The notes under the pieces: model-generated | What the model saw: only the letters and a program-made list of their open reading frames with translations | What the model was told of the DNA's origin: nothing | Database searches by the model: none | Translations under genes and position numbers: made by a program | Shown: positions 35,845 through 44,445 of the stretch, in pieces | How positions within the stretch are numbered: the stretch's first letter is position 1 | Layout: every line of letters begins with the position of its first letter | DNA from: Turicimonas muris | Lineage (GTDB): Bacteria > Pseudomonadota > Gammaproteobacteria > Burkholderiales > Burkholderiaceae_F | Assembly (NCBI RefSeq): GCF_002221595.1 | Contig: NZ_NHMP01000004.1 | Span: 1 to 64,000 of the forward strand | DNA length: 64,000 bases | Reading direction: 5' to 3'

Positions 35845-38141
35845 AAAAAATTTCTATTCTTCGCGCATTGTCTCTTGGCCTTTTCCTTTTAGCCGTTGTA
35901 TGCGGTGTGATTTGGCAGACTGGGTGGGGGACACTTTCTTCCTTTGGCATTGGCTCGATCGCTCAGATTTGTCCGGTTGGTGCATTAGAAACCATTTTTG
36001 CATCCGGCTCTCCGGCTTTATCTGTTCTCATTTGTCTTGGCGTATTTGTTGCGCTTGTGGTGGTGTTCGGACGATTTTTCTGCGGCTGGCTTTGTCCCGT
36101 TCCGTCTTTAAGAAAAATCTTCGGAGCCGAACCAAAGACAGAGACGTCTTGTTTTAATGATTCCGAAGATCAAGGAACAAGTTCCACTCGTGAAGAGACT
36201 TTTTCGAAACCCGAAAAATCGAGCACTTCTTCTCGGGTGTTGTTGTCTTCTAAAGCTAATTTCATTAATTCTGCTGCACTGCAGAAGAAAGGGCCGTTTT
36301 TTGTGCTGGCGGCCGCGCTAGTTTCTTCTGCAATTTTTTCTTTCCCTGTTTTCTGTTTAATTTGTCCAGTCGGGCTAACCTTCGCATTCATTATCGGCAT
36401 TGTTCATATGCTGAAGTTCAATGACCCGACAATTACTCCGCTCGTGATTCTTGGAGTGCTTTTTCTGGAAATCTTCTTTTTGAGAAGATGGTGTCAATTT
36501 ATTTGTCCAATCGGAGCCTTTATTTCTTTAGTGAGCCGATTAAATAAGACATTCGTTCCGAAGGTTGATGATCAGAAGTGTCTCCGAGCTTTCGGCCTAA
36601 ACTGCCAGGTCTGCAGGAATGCTTGTCCGGAAGGCATTGACCTGAAGAAGACGGTTCCGAGTACGGAAAGTTCCAGATGCCTGAAATGCGGAGCTTGTGC
36701 ACAGCGCTGTCCTGTCTCTGCGATTTCTTTTCCCTTCTTAAAGAAGTCGAAATGTGCGGAGGGAAAGACGACTAATGTTGTTTACCTAAAAGAGAGGTTC
36801 CCAGGAGGGGCAGCAACGGAACAATCTGTCGTTTCCAAGGCCTCTTTTGATGCTCCTCAAGAGACCTTCTCTTTGAAAAATGCCATTCTTGAAAGCAGCC
36901 GATGCATTCAATGCGGAGCGTGCGTGAAAGCTTGTCCGCAGCACAATCCTATTACCGAGGTGCTCCGATCCATTGCCGCAGGCGATACAAAAGCTGCCGG
37001 GAAACTTTTGATGCAGTCAGGGAAAATGCCTGAACTTTGCTCTCAGCTCTGTCCCAAAGATAAATTTTGTATGGCGGCATGTCCCTTGGGCAATTTCTCT
37101 GTTCCAATCAACATTCACGCGTTGATGTACTTTGCCTCTTCTCGCGCGCTTGATCGAGGATACAGGATCTCCAGAGCTCGGACATTAGAGAAAAGTCCTT
37201 CCGTCGCAGTAATCGGAGCCGGACCCGCTGGACTTGCTGCAGCTGATGTTCTTCGTGCTCAGGGGTACAAAGTTACGGTTTATGAACGGGAAAAAGAGAT
37301 CGGCGGTCTGACGATGTTCGGTATTCCGGCTTTCAAACTCTCTAAAGAAAGAATCCTTACCCGAAGAAAACTCTACGAGAAATCCGGCATCGATTTTCAG
37401 CTCGGATATGAAATCAAGTCGGCGCAAGAGTTCCTGGGTATCGTTGATACGCACGATGCAGTTCTTCTTGCAATTGGTGCAGAAAATCCAATTCATCTGA
37501 ACGTATCCGGTGCAAATTCAAATTTTGTTTTTCAAGCTCTTGAATATCTTCACGGAGATCCGAAACAGGCTTCCTTGGCCCACGACAAACATGTAGTCGT
37601 TTTAGGAGTTGGAGGAACAGCCTTAGATTGCGCTCGGACCGCACTGCGTCAAGGCGCTCGAACGGTCACCTGCGTGTTCCGCAAGTCTTTGCTGAAAGCG
37701 AATCCGCCAAGGGATGACTACGAGAGTGCTCTTCGGGAGGGAGCTAAATTTTTAGAGGAAACCCAAATACAATCGGTCCAACCGGATAAAACGGTTAAAG
37801 TCATAAATCGGGAGGGAATCTGCGAAGTGCTAAAAGCCGATTTGGTGATCTGTGCCTATGGTTTCAGCGGCCCGAGAGATGAAGTTTTGAAAGAAGCGGG
37901 GATTGTTATTTCCAAAGGATCTTTACATACCAATCTTCCCAAGGTGTTTGCTGCCGGAGATGCGGTAAGCGGACCAAGCTTTGTGACGACAGCTATAGAA
38001 AGCGGGCAGGGCGCCGCAAAGGCTATCAGCCAATTTTTGAGCGACAGATGTACAGAAAAGAAGCGTTCGAGGCAAAACAGGAAAAATAAAGATGACGGAA
38101 AACTTACTAATCGAGAACCTGCTCAACCAGCTATTAGTTAA
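35841..38141 (+). CDS. Fusion of NapH-like membrane polyferredoxin with a GltD-like FAD/NAD(P) oxidoreductase
   Basis: The start (MKKISILRALSLG) overlaps the preceding stop and follows GGAG. Of 766 residues, about 1-240 are a NapH-like membrane part with several spans and the paired motifs FCGWLCP (C81, C85) and RRWCQFICPIG (C218). About 240-360 hold ferredoxin clusters (CQVCRNACP, CLKCGACAQRCP, CIQCGACVKACP). About 360-450 resemble the Fe-S linker of glutamate synthase small subunit (CSQLCPKDKFCMAACPLG). About 455-750 are the FAD and NAD(P) domains, with AVIGAGPAGLAA near 456, VVVLGVGGTALDCA near 585 and KVFAAGDAVSGPS. NapH normally ends after its ferredoxin clusters at about 280-300 residues. 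The fusion suggests direct exchange between NAD(P)H and the quinone/periplasmic ferredoxin side, an inference. Confidence 0.88.
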   Translation: MKKISILRALSLGLFLLAVVCGVIWQTGWGTLSSFGIGSIAQICPVGALETIFASGSPALSVLICLGVFVALVVVFGRFFCGWLCPVPSLRKIFGAEPKTETSCFNDSEDQGTSSTREETFSKPEKSSTSSRVLLSSKANFINSAALQKKGPFFVLAAALVSSAIFSFPVFCLICPVGLTFAFIIGIVHMLKFNDPTITPLVILGVLFLEIFFLRRWCQFICPIGAFISLVSRLNKTFVPKVDDQKCLRAFGLNCQVCRNACPEGIDLKKTVPSTESSRCLKCGACAQRCPVSAISFPFLKKSKCAEGKTTNVVYLKERFPGGAATEQSVVSKASFDAPQETFSLKNAILESSRCIQCGACVKACPQHNPITEVLRSIAAGDTKAAGKLLMQSGKMPELCSQLCPKDKFCMAACPLGNFSVPINIHALMYFASSRALDRGYRISRARTLEKSPSVAVIGAGPAGLAAADVLRAQGYKVTVYEREKEIGGLTMFGIPAFKLSKERILTRRKLYEKSGIDFQLGYEIKSAQEFLGIVDTHDAVLLAIGAENPIHLNVSGANSNFVFQALEYLHGDPKQASLAHDKHVVVLGVGGTALDCARTALRQGARTVTCVFRKSLLKANPPRDDYESALREGAKFLEETQIQSVQPDKTVKVINREGICEVLKADLVICAYGFSGPRDEVLKEAGIVISKGSLHTNLPKVFAAGDAVSGPSFVTTAIESGQGAAKAISQFLSDRCTEKKRSRQNRKNKDDGKLTNREPAQPAIS

Positions 38142-39255
38142 GTGCAGTACTGAGATTGAGCGCAGAGCCCGGTTAGGAGGAGGGATGGCAAATTCTGCGC
38201 AGATAGCTTTCGAAAGGAATCGCTGTGTCAGAACGCTTTTCCCAAAATCTTCCTGCGAGAAGTGCATTGAAGTCTGCCAGCCAAAGGTACTTAGTCTTAA
38301 GAATCAGTCCGTTTCCATCGAGGAGAGTTCCTCTTGTACCTGGTGCGGGAAGTGCATTAGAGAGTGCCCGACCGAGGCTTTCTCTTTTGGCCGGTTTCCG
38401 CTCTACGGCGTACTCAGCGCATTAAAAACGCACTTCTGCAATCTTTGCTCGAAGTCTTCCCTCTCTCGGCCTCTGGTCTTTGTATGCCCGAAGGCAGCTC
38501 AGGATAGTCGGGAGTTTCCGACAGGCTGCTTTGGCGGCGTAAGTCCGGTGGTGCTGCTTTTAGCTCATTTAATTTTTAATGTTGAAATTAAACTTCATTG
38601 TTCGGATTGCAAAAAGTGTTGCGCAGCCTCAGGAAACAAAGCCGCTCAAAATCTTATCAGCGCCTGTGAAAAGCTTTCATCGGATTTAGGCGTTGATTTC
38701 CGACCAACGCTTTTCGAAGCAAAAGCAGAGAGCAATGTAGATCTAGGGCGCAGAAGGTTTTTCAGCCGAGTCTCTGAACGGTTTCAAGGAATTTGCGACG
38801 TGGCTTCTTTTTCGGGAGGCGCTCCTAAAACCGACAAAGTTTTTCCTATGCTTGAACGAGAACTTCTTTTAGCCGCCGTCGAAATACTCAGAATCAAAGA
38901 TCCTAAGTTCGAAATTCAAGAGAAATTTTTCCCTCTCCCCGCTGTATTTAAAGAGAAATGCAACGGCTGTAATTTGTGCGTTCTGTTATGTCCGTCCGGC
39001 TGTTTAACTAGTAAAACCGAAGACCAGAGATTTAAACTGCTGGCGGATCCTCTTCGCTGTGCTGACTGCGGAAGATGTATTGAGGTTTGTCCCACAAAGG
39101 CTATGGACATAAGGTCAATTCCCGGTTCCGAAGAAATCCTTTCCGATTCTGTAAGGATTGTTTTAACGAAAGACAACGCGCATGAGGATGAACCGGATCA
39201 ATCTGCAGAAGCACGTATGCACGATTTTTTTGATACGCCGATCTACAGAAGCTGA
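38092..39255 (+). CDS. Multi-cluster ferredoxin, NapF-like
   Basis: The 387-residue protein starts inside the end of the fusion gene (50-base overlap). It has cysteine groups CEKCIEVC and CTWCGKCIRECP near 60-95, an irregular CNLCSKSSL...VCP, CSDCKKCC near 165, a central GRRRFFSRV, and two classical motifs, CNGCNLCVLLCP near 288 and CADCGRCIEVCP near 323. No signal or membrane span is seen, so it is probably cytoplasmic. Several clusters resemble NapF and small iron-sulfur oxidoreductase subunits. It may pass electrons to or from the FAD domain of the fusion. The family assignment is loose. Confidence 0.8.
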   Translation: MTENLLIENLLNQLLVKCSTEIERRARLGGGMANSAQIAFERNRCVRTLFPKSSCEKCIEVCQPKVLSLKNQSVSIEESSSCTWCGKCIRECPTEAFSFGRFPLYGVLSALKTHFCNLCSKSSLSRPLVFVCPKAAQDSREFPTGCFGGVSPVVLLLAHLIFNVEIKLHCSDCKKCCAASGNKAAQNLISACEKLSSDLGVDFRPTLFEAKAESNVDLGRRRFFSRVSERFQGICDVASFSGGAPKTDKVFPMLERELLLAAVEILRIKDPKFEIQEKFFPLPAVFKEKCNGCNLCVLLCPSGCLTSKTEDQRFKLLADPLRCADCGRCIEVCPTKAMDIRSIPGSEEILSDSVRIVLTKDNAHEDEPDQSAEARMHDFFDTPIYRS

Positions 39256-39266
39256 TTTTGGGAGAT

Positions 39267-39293
39267 TTTGGAGCAGTGAATACCTGCTCCAAA
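39267..39293 (+). terminator. Hairpin after the large respiratory operon
   Basis: TTTGGAGCAG (39267-39276) pairs perfectly with CTGCTCCAAA (39284-39293) around a seven-base loop. The following bases are AT-rich but not a T-run. It is the best candidate end of the 30209-39255 operon. Confidence 0.55.
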
Positions 39294-39430
39294 TTAATGG
39301 GCTAGGAAGGTTAGAAAAAAGCTCTCACGTACTCTGAGATTTGAGCACAAAAGTGTTTTTGGAGCAAAGAATTCTTGAGAATTTTTAAGAGGTGCAATAT
39401 CTCCAGCTACTGCGGCCTCTACAAACAAGC

Positions 39431-39455
39431 AGACTGCGCCAAGGAAGCGCAGTCT
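39431..39455 (-). terminator. Intrinsic terminator after the FMN/FAD flavoprotein gene
   Basis: AGACTGCGC (39431-39439) pairs with GCGCAGTCT (39447-39455). On the minus strand it is followed by GCTTGTTTG. It lies 11 bases beyond the flavoprotein stop. Confidence 0.65.
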
Positions 39456-39465
39456 GTTACAAGGA

Positions 39466-41364
39466 TTACTTGCCTACTTCTCTGCCGGCAATCGTTCCGT
39501 AAATGAGTGCATCAGGAACGGCATTGCATCCAACTCTATTAGTGCCATGAATGCCGCCTGTGATTTCCCCCGCAGCAAACAAACCAGGAATTGGTTTTCC
39601 GGCCTTATTCAAGACTCGAGTGTCCTTATCGATTGTCAAACCGCCCATCGTATGATGAACCGACGGTGTCATGAGAGAGGCATAGTAGGGACCGCCCGGA
39701 AGTTTATTTCCATCTTCGCAGCTCATGCGGCCGAACTCATCTCCTTTCTGTGTCTTACAGAACTCATTCCACTTTTCAACCGTGCGTTTGAGATTTGCAG
39801 GATCCATTCCGACTTTCTTAGCAAGCTCTTCTAAGGTATCCGCTTTAAATGCCTTCTTTTGTTTTAAAAGGTCAGAAATTAGGATTCCGTATGGGCCTCT
39901 GCCTTCTTTATCTTTTAGCAATGTCTGTTCAGTGCCGATGATGTAGAAGATATGATCCGGTTGGGCAAGAGCAGCCTTTGCCAGAACATCGCGTCTTCCT
40001 TGTTCGTTCACGAAACGATTGCCAAGCTTGTTGACGTAAATATTGGTTGATTCAACGATCTTGTGATTTGTAGAACCTGTTGCCGGATCAGTGGTCGGGA
40101 GTAGCTGGATATAGCCCATGTCTTTTACTCCGGCACCTACTTTCAAGGCCATATTGATGCCGTCACCGGTGATAGCCGGCATATTTGTGGTTTTAACTTT
40201 TTCATCCAGCTTTTTATCCCAGAGCTCATCGTACTCGTTACGCATCTTCACGTTGGCACCAAAACCGCCGGAGGCTAAGATGACTCCTTTGGATGCAAGA
40301 ATCGTGTAAGTCTTACCATCGGGACCTTTGGCTTTCACGCCGATTACTTTGTCGTCCTTGGTAATAAGACTTTCCGCCGGCGTACTCATCATAAAGGCAA
40401 CAGGTAAATTTTCGGCTTTGATGAGATCCAAGTATGTGTCGATATAGCCCACGCCAGATTTGTAATTGCTTGCTCGGTGAGATCTCGGCCAGAGAGCGCC
40501 AACGAATTGTGTTGGTTTCTTCTGCCAAATAATTCCCATTTTTGCAAGAGTTTCTTGGATTTCGGGGGCTTCTTTAGTCAAACGATAAACCAGTTCTAAG
40601 TTTGCTTTGTAATCGCCAGCTTTCCAACTTTGAAGGGCATGAAGTTCAGGTGTATCGAAAAGGCTTTTGGAGCCTGACTTCTTATAGTCGGCCCACTGTT
40701 GTTTGACCTGTGTAATGAGATCTTCCTGGAGCTTGTTTTGCGGTTTTTCAGCAAGAAGTTTTTCAATTGATTCTCTCTGTCCGTCAGTCATATTGATGGG
40801 TTTTTGACCTTCCGGATCTGCAGCGTTAAAACAACCTCCTGACACAGAGGTGTTGCCACCCGCAAAGTGAGCTTTCTCTAGAACAATAACGTTTAATCCT
40901 CTTTGTGCAGCTGCAACAGCGGCTGATAATCCGGCTCCACCTGCCCCAACTACAATCACATCAGTTTTTTCTTCGATATTGTCAGTTACTTTTTGTGGCT
41001 GTGGGACCATCTTGGAGAAATCTTTTGGATTAAGCCCTGCCTGCTTCAAACAGTCTTGGACAGCGGCCTTGATTGCGAAGGTCGTTAAGGTTGCCCCAGA
41101 AACATTATTGACATTGGTAGATTGATTTTTAACAATGTCAGCAGGGACTTTTGCTTTAGGTAAGTCTGCGACAGGATGAGTTTCACTCCAACTGAGAACC
41201 TTTACGTCCTCAATCTTATTGTTAGCTATTTTGACTTGGACTGTCACATCACCATTGCGGCCTAAGGTAGTGGCAGTGTATGTACCGTCTTTTGCCATTG
41301 AGGCTTCTTGAGCGCAGAATGCAGCTGCTACTAAGGCAGCGAGGACTGAAAATGTAAATTTCAT
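39466..41364 (-). CDS. Exported FMN- and FAD-binding reductase (urocanate/fumarate reductase type)
   Basis: The start at 41364 follows GGAG and opens a Sec signal (cleaved near CAQEASMA). A longer start 30 codons upstream is unlikely. The 632-residue protein has an N-terminal FMN-binding domain with NVSGATLTT near 90, the ApbE flavinylation motif. A FAD domain follows, with VIVVGAGGAGLSAAVAAAQRG near 136, and the C terminus reads GLFAAGEITGGIHG. The family active-site pieces VHHTMGG, NRFVNEQGRRDVLA and GTNRVG are present. The usual HPT segment reads LPT, as in urocanate reductase-like enzymes rather than fumarate reductase. It lacks haem motifs, so a separate donor is needed. It is divergent from the LysR gene at 41472. 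Confidence 0.9.
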   Translation of the reverse strand: MKFTFSVLAALVAAAFCAQEASMAKDGTYTATTLGRNGDVTVQVKIANNKIEDVKVLSWSETHPVADLPKAKVPADIVKNQSTNVNNVSGATLTTFAIKAAVQDCLKQAGLNPKDFSKMVPQPQKVTDNIEEKTDVIVVGAGGAGLSAAVAAAQRGLNVIVLEKAHFAGGNTSVSGGCFNAADPEGQKPINMTDGQRESIEKLLAEKPQNKLQEDLITQVKQQWADYKKSGSKSLFDTPELHALQSWKAGDYKANLELVYRLTKEAPEIQETLAKMGIIWQKKPTQFVGALWPRSHRASNYKSGVGYIDTYLDLIKAENLPVAFMMSTPAESLITKDDKVIGVKAKGPDGKTYTILASKGVILASGGFGANVKMRNEYDELWDKKLDEKVKTTNMPAITGDGINMALKVGAGVKDMGYIQLLPTTDPATGSTNHKIVESTNIYVNKLGNRFVNEQGRRDVLAKAALAQPDHIFYIIGTEQTLLKDKEGRGPYGILISDLLKQKKAFKADTLEELAKKVGMDPANLKRTVEKWNEFCKTQKGDEFGRMSCEDGNKLPGGPYYASLMTPSVHHTMGGLTIDKDTRVLNKAGKPIPGLFAAGEITGGIHGTNRVGCNAVPDALIYGTIAGREVGK

Positions 41365-41387
41365 AACTCTGTTCTCCTTGGAATGAA

Positions 41388-41453
41388 TTTCACATAACCA
41401 CGATAAGTGAAAATCCTGATGAGAACTAGTTAGAATTTCTGAAATAGTTCTCA
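41388..41453. promoter_or_regulatory. Divergent operator region with two perfect dyads
   Basis: TGAGAACTA (41420-41428) and TAGTTCTCA (41445-41453) form a perfect nine-base inverted repeat with a 16-base centre. A second dyad, TTTCAC (41388-41393) and GTGAAA (41407-41412), lies beside it towards the flavoprotein gene. The spacing and the location between a LysR gene and its divergent target match LysR recognition and activation sites. Confidence 0.65.
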
Positions 41454-41471
41454 AAAATTAAGAAATAGCAG

Positions 41472-42425
41472 ATGATCCCAAAAGAGAGTCTTTTAGCATG
41501 GAAAGTATTTCAAAAGACGTCGCAAACTCTGAATATTTCGCGAACGGCTATAGAACTTGATCTTGATTTGAAAACTGCTTCACGGATCCTTAAAGAACTC
41601 GAAAAAAATTTGGGTTTTTCATTGTTTGATCGTTCTTCCCGGCCATTCAAAATGACTCAAGAAGCAGAACTAATTCTTCCTTGCGTTCATCAGCTTCTGA
41701 AAAGTGAGGACAAACTGTCTTTAAAGCTCCAAGAGGTAGCTTCGAAGCCTATAGATGTCCGTTTGTCTTTACCGGTAAACATGACGCGAGACGATCTTTT
41801 TCCTGTTATGGCAAAGTATCGGGAGCTTCATCCCAAATTCAATGTTCGTTTTCTTAATGATTGCGATCATCAACATTTGCTAGATGGAGAAACAGATATT
41901 GTCATGCTCCCATATAGACCCGAGAACGCCAACGGGGATCTTGTGTTGTTTGATGCCGGTTTTAGTTTCAACATGCTGTTGGCGAGTCCGAAGTATGTTG
42001 CACGGAACGGAAGTCCATCCTGCGTAGAGGACTTAAAGAATCACGTCTTGATTTTGCGTGACAGCCGAATATATCCAACAACTAGAAGCCTAGAACATGC
42101 AGACCTGTGCGTTTCACTGACTTCTGATTTTAAGCTTGTGTATCTTGGAGACGCTTTTTCTTGCAGAAGTGCTGCGCTTCTGGGACATGGAATTGCGGTG
42201 GACTTGTCGGTCGCCTATTGCAGCGACGATATTAAGGACGGCAGGCTCATCCCTTTGCTTCCGGGATGGCATCGGCCACGGTGGGACATGACAATTGCCA
42301 TTAGAAAAGAAGACGCTGAGAATAAGCCTTTGTACGAATTTGCCTCCTGGTTTGCAAACACTCAAAAGAAAGCTTATCCAAAGCGGTGGGGCCCGATTTT
42401 TGAAAAATATGGTGTGACACCATAA
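41472..42425 (+). CDS. LysR-family regulator divergent from the flavoprotein reductase
   Basis: The 317-residue protein has the LysR winged helix (SLLAWKVFQKTSQTLNISRTAIELDLDLKTASRILKELEKNLGFSLFDR, about 5-53) and an effector-binding domain. It shares the LLAWR/K start and overall pattern with the LysR at 28838, so the two are paralogues. The start lies 18 bases beyond a perfect dyad, which suggests it represses itself and controls the flavoprotein gene. The inducer is probably the reductase substrate, by analogy with LysR logic. Confidence 0.88.
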   Translation: MIPKESLLAWKVFQKTSQTLNISRTAIELDLDLKTASRILKELEKNLGFSLFDRSSRPFKMTQEAELILPCVHQLLKSEDKLSLKLQEVASKPIDVRLSLPVNMTRDDLFPVMAKYRELHPKFNVRFLNDCDHQHLLDGETDIVMLPYRPENANGDLVLFDAGFSFNMLLASPKYVARNGSPSCVEDLKNHVLILRDSRIYPTTRSLEHADLCVSLTSDFKLVYLGDAFSCRSAALLGHGIAVDLSVAYCSDDIKDGRLIPLLPGWHRPRWDMTIAIRKEDAENKPLYEFASWFANTQKKAYPKRWGPIFEKYGVTP

Positions 42426-42470
42426 ACCTCCTTTGAAGTTAAGTTGGCATGCATGACTTCTAAAGGAGGT
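42426..42470. terminator. Bidirectional hairpin between convergent genes
   Basis: ACCTCCTTT (42426-42434) pairs perfectly with AAAGGAGGT (42462-42470), and AAGT/ACTT extend the stem inside. It lies between the LysR stop and the convergent hydrolase stop. T-runs are short on both sides. Confidence 0.55.
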
Positions 42471-42488
42471 CTTCAAAAAGATCAAATG

Positions 42489-43667
42489 TCAGATAGAAAA
42501 CTCCGATACTTTTCCTTCGCACGGGTAGCCGTTGGAGATCAGCAAAGTTTGTGAATTCAAATCCATGACCATAGAATAAATCGTACATGCTCGAAGGCCC
42601 GAATCTCTGAAGTCTTCGTGATAACACAGTGATTCCGGAAAGAATTCATGCGAAGTCAAAAGACTGTATACCGCATTAAGACCATCGGCTTTGCCAAGTT
42701 TTTTGATTTTCCGGCGAACAGTATTCAGACGAGTGTAGGTTGAAAGGGGACCTGCTTTGCCTTTGTCATGAGGAGCAATCAAAGGCGAGAGGAAGTGATT
42801 TGTGTGAGCCAATGGTTCCTCTTCTGCCATGAGAACGTCAAACTCATTCGGAGAGTACTCTACAGCCATGACTAAGTCCTCAGCCGAACCAATCGTTAAA
42901 GTCGCAGAACCAGCGCGCGGAACGTGTGCAATGCAATCTAATGCTTCCGTCGGCAAAGTAGAGTTGAGGATGTTGCGCATGATTAGGTGAAGAGGTACAC
43001 CTTCTTTTCCGCTGCCGATGCTCACGGCGTTAAGGCACAATCCGATGCCGCAGGAGTTAAGACCTTTGCCGCCAATCAAACCGGCTTCTGCCACCATCAG
43101 AATATCGGGAGCTTTCTCCTGACGAATTTTGAGGATACAAGTATTTTCTCTCGCCGGCATGAACCAGTCCCAAGTTTGGCCGATCAAGACGCTTCCGCCG
43201 GAGGTTTGTTCTTTCAGAAAGGCCACCGCCGTACAGCCGTCTGAAGCGGCAAACATGATTTCACTGCGGCAGTTAAGAGTAAGGATTTCTTCAAACGGTA
43301 AATCTGCACCGCTTGCGACGCCTTTCATTTCTTCGACAGCACCTGGGCAGAATTTTTCGATATACGGAAGGAATTTCTTAGACGTTGCCATCGCTTTCTC
43401 CCACGAAATATTGGAGAAAGTTTTGAAAATCATTTTGTAGAAAGCGATATTTTTTCGGACAGCTTCTTTGACCGTCATTCCGTATGCCTTTCCTCGTTCG
43501 AAAGGTGTACCGGAAAGTTCGATGACCGGATATTGGCAAGGAACCACTTGAAGAGGCTGAACAGCAGGCGCTTGCGGAAGAGTAACTGCTCCAAAAACAT
43601 TAGAAGTCAATAAAGAGACAGCACTTGCGCCAAGCACTGTTAAGGCCTTTCTTCTGGTTACAGACAT
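42489..43667 (-). CDS. Tat-exported C45-family (penicillin acyltransferase-like) hydrolase
   Basis: The 392-residue protein has a twin-arginine signal (TRRKALTVLGASA). The body matches the C45 / acyl-CoA:6-aminopenicillanate acyltransferase family: GTPFERGKAYG near 52, the nucleophile DGCTAV near 142 (Cys at the start of the mature beta subunit after self-cleavage), GQTWDW near 163, and ALAHTNHF-like EPLAHTNHFL near 285. Family members cleave or form amide bonds, for example in carcinine or N-acyl amino acids. It follows AGGAGAA. The substrate is not known. Its position next to the flavoprotein/LysR pair hints at processing of a conjugated acid, a weak inference. Confidence 0.82.
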   Translation of the reverse strand: MSVTRRKALTVLGASAVSLLTSNVFGAVTLPQAPAVQPLQVVPCQYPVIELSGTPFERGKAYGMTVKEAVRKNIAFYKMIFKTFSNISWEKAMATSKKFLPYIEKFCPGAVEEMKGVASGADLPFEEILTLNCRSEIMFAASDGCTAVAFLKEQTSGGSVLIGQTWDWFMPARENTCILKIRQEKAPDILMVAEAGLIGGKGLNSCGIGLCLNAVSIGSGKEGVPLHLIMRNILNSTLPTEALDCIAHVPRAGSATLTIGSAEDLVMAVEYSPNEFDVLMAEEEPLAHTNHFLSPLIAPHDKGKAGPLSTYTRLNTVRRKIKKLGKADGLNAVYSLLTSHEFFPESLCYHEDFRDSGLRACTIYSMVMDLNSQTLLISNGYPCEGKVSEFSI

Positions 43668-43856
43668 TTCTTCTCCTTCTAGATCGAGACAAGTCAGGTT
43701 AGCAAAACCGACGATACTTTGGAGTTCTTGAAATTAGAAAAAAGCGATTCGGACAGGTGTTATTCAAGGTCTTAATCTTTTTCTGGAGAGACCATGTTGT
43801 GAGAGTTCCCGAGTAAGCCTTCAGAATTCTTTGCGGTTCTCTTTCCGGCCAATACG

Positions 43857-44309
43857 CTAGTGATTGAGCAACGGCCGCTCCAAGAGAATCATGTCCTTCA
43901 ATACAATGTCTCCTTCTACGATAGGATGGTTATAGTTGTCGGTGAAGAAATTCGGAATTACACCCGTTTCTCGGAATCCGCACGAACGATAGAAGGGAAG
44001 AGTCAAAGGGCTGGCACCGGTTCCTACTCGCAGGCGTGAGTAATTTTTATATCTTTCGGCAATGAATTCGATCATGGCTTTGCCATATCCTTTGCGTTGA
44101 AAATTCGGTACGACGGCAAGATTCTTAATTTCTAAGGTTCCGTCTCCAACGTCGGCAACGACGCAGACAGCCTTTACACCATTGTCATCCAGAGTCCACA
44201 GTTCACCGCATTCCAAATAACGGTCAATCATATCTTCCTGTTCGTCCGCAAGGAGAAGAAGATCGAGGAATCTTTTCTTATTTTGTTGTATGAGTCGAAA
44301 TATAGCCAT
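43857..44309 (-). CDS. GNAT-family N-acetyltransferase
   Basis: The 150-residue protein has the GNAT acetyl-CoA-binding motif A (VVPNFQRKGYGKAMIEFIAERY, about 83-105) and a C-terminal FYRSCGFRETGVIPNFF segment typical of the fold. Substrate unknown. It has no strong ribosome binding site and stands alone, downstream of rtcR on the same strand, 136 bases away. Confidence 0.85.
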   Translation of the reverse strand: MAIFRLIQQNKKRFLDLLLLADEQEDMIDRYLECGELWTLDDNGVKAVCVVADVGDGTLEIKNLAVVPNFQRKGYGKAMIEFIAERYKNYSRLRVGTGASPLTLPFYRSCGFRETGVIPNFFTDNYNHPIVEGDIVLKDMILLERPLLNH

Positions 44310-44445
44310 CCCGGTAGCTCAGCGTTTTAAAGGTTCTTGTTCGTTTTCTTCCTATTTTGCTCGGTATGCAACAACCTTTGTGCTAAGAGGCCTGCAAAGG
44401 TCTGCGGTCAGCAAAGGAAGAAATTATTGTTTTTCCGGAAGACCA

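Noticed and set aside
35239-39255. Calling this section a periplasmic nitrate reductase operon
   Set aside because: No napA, napB or napD is present; only NapG/H/F-like carriers are seen.
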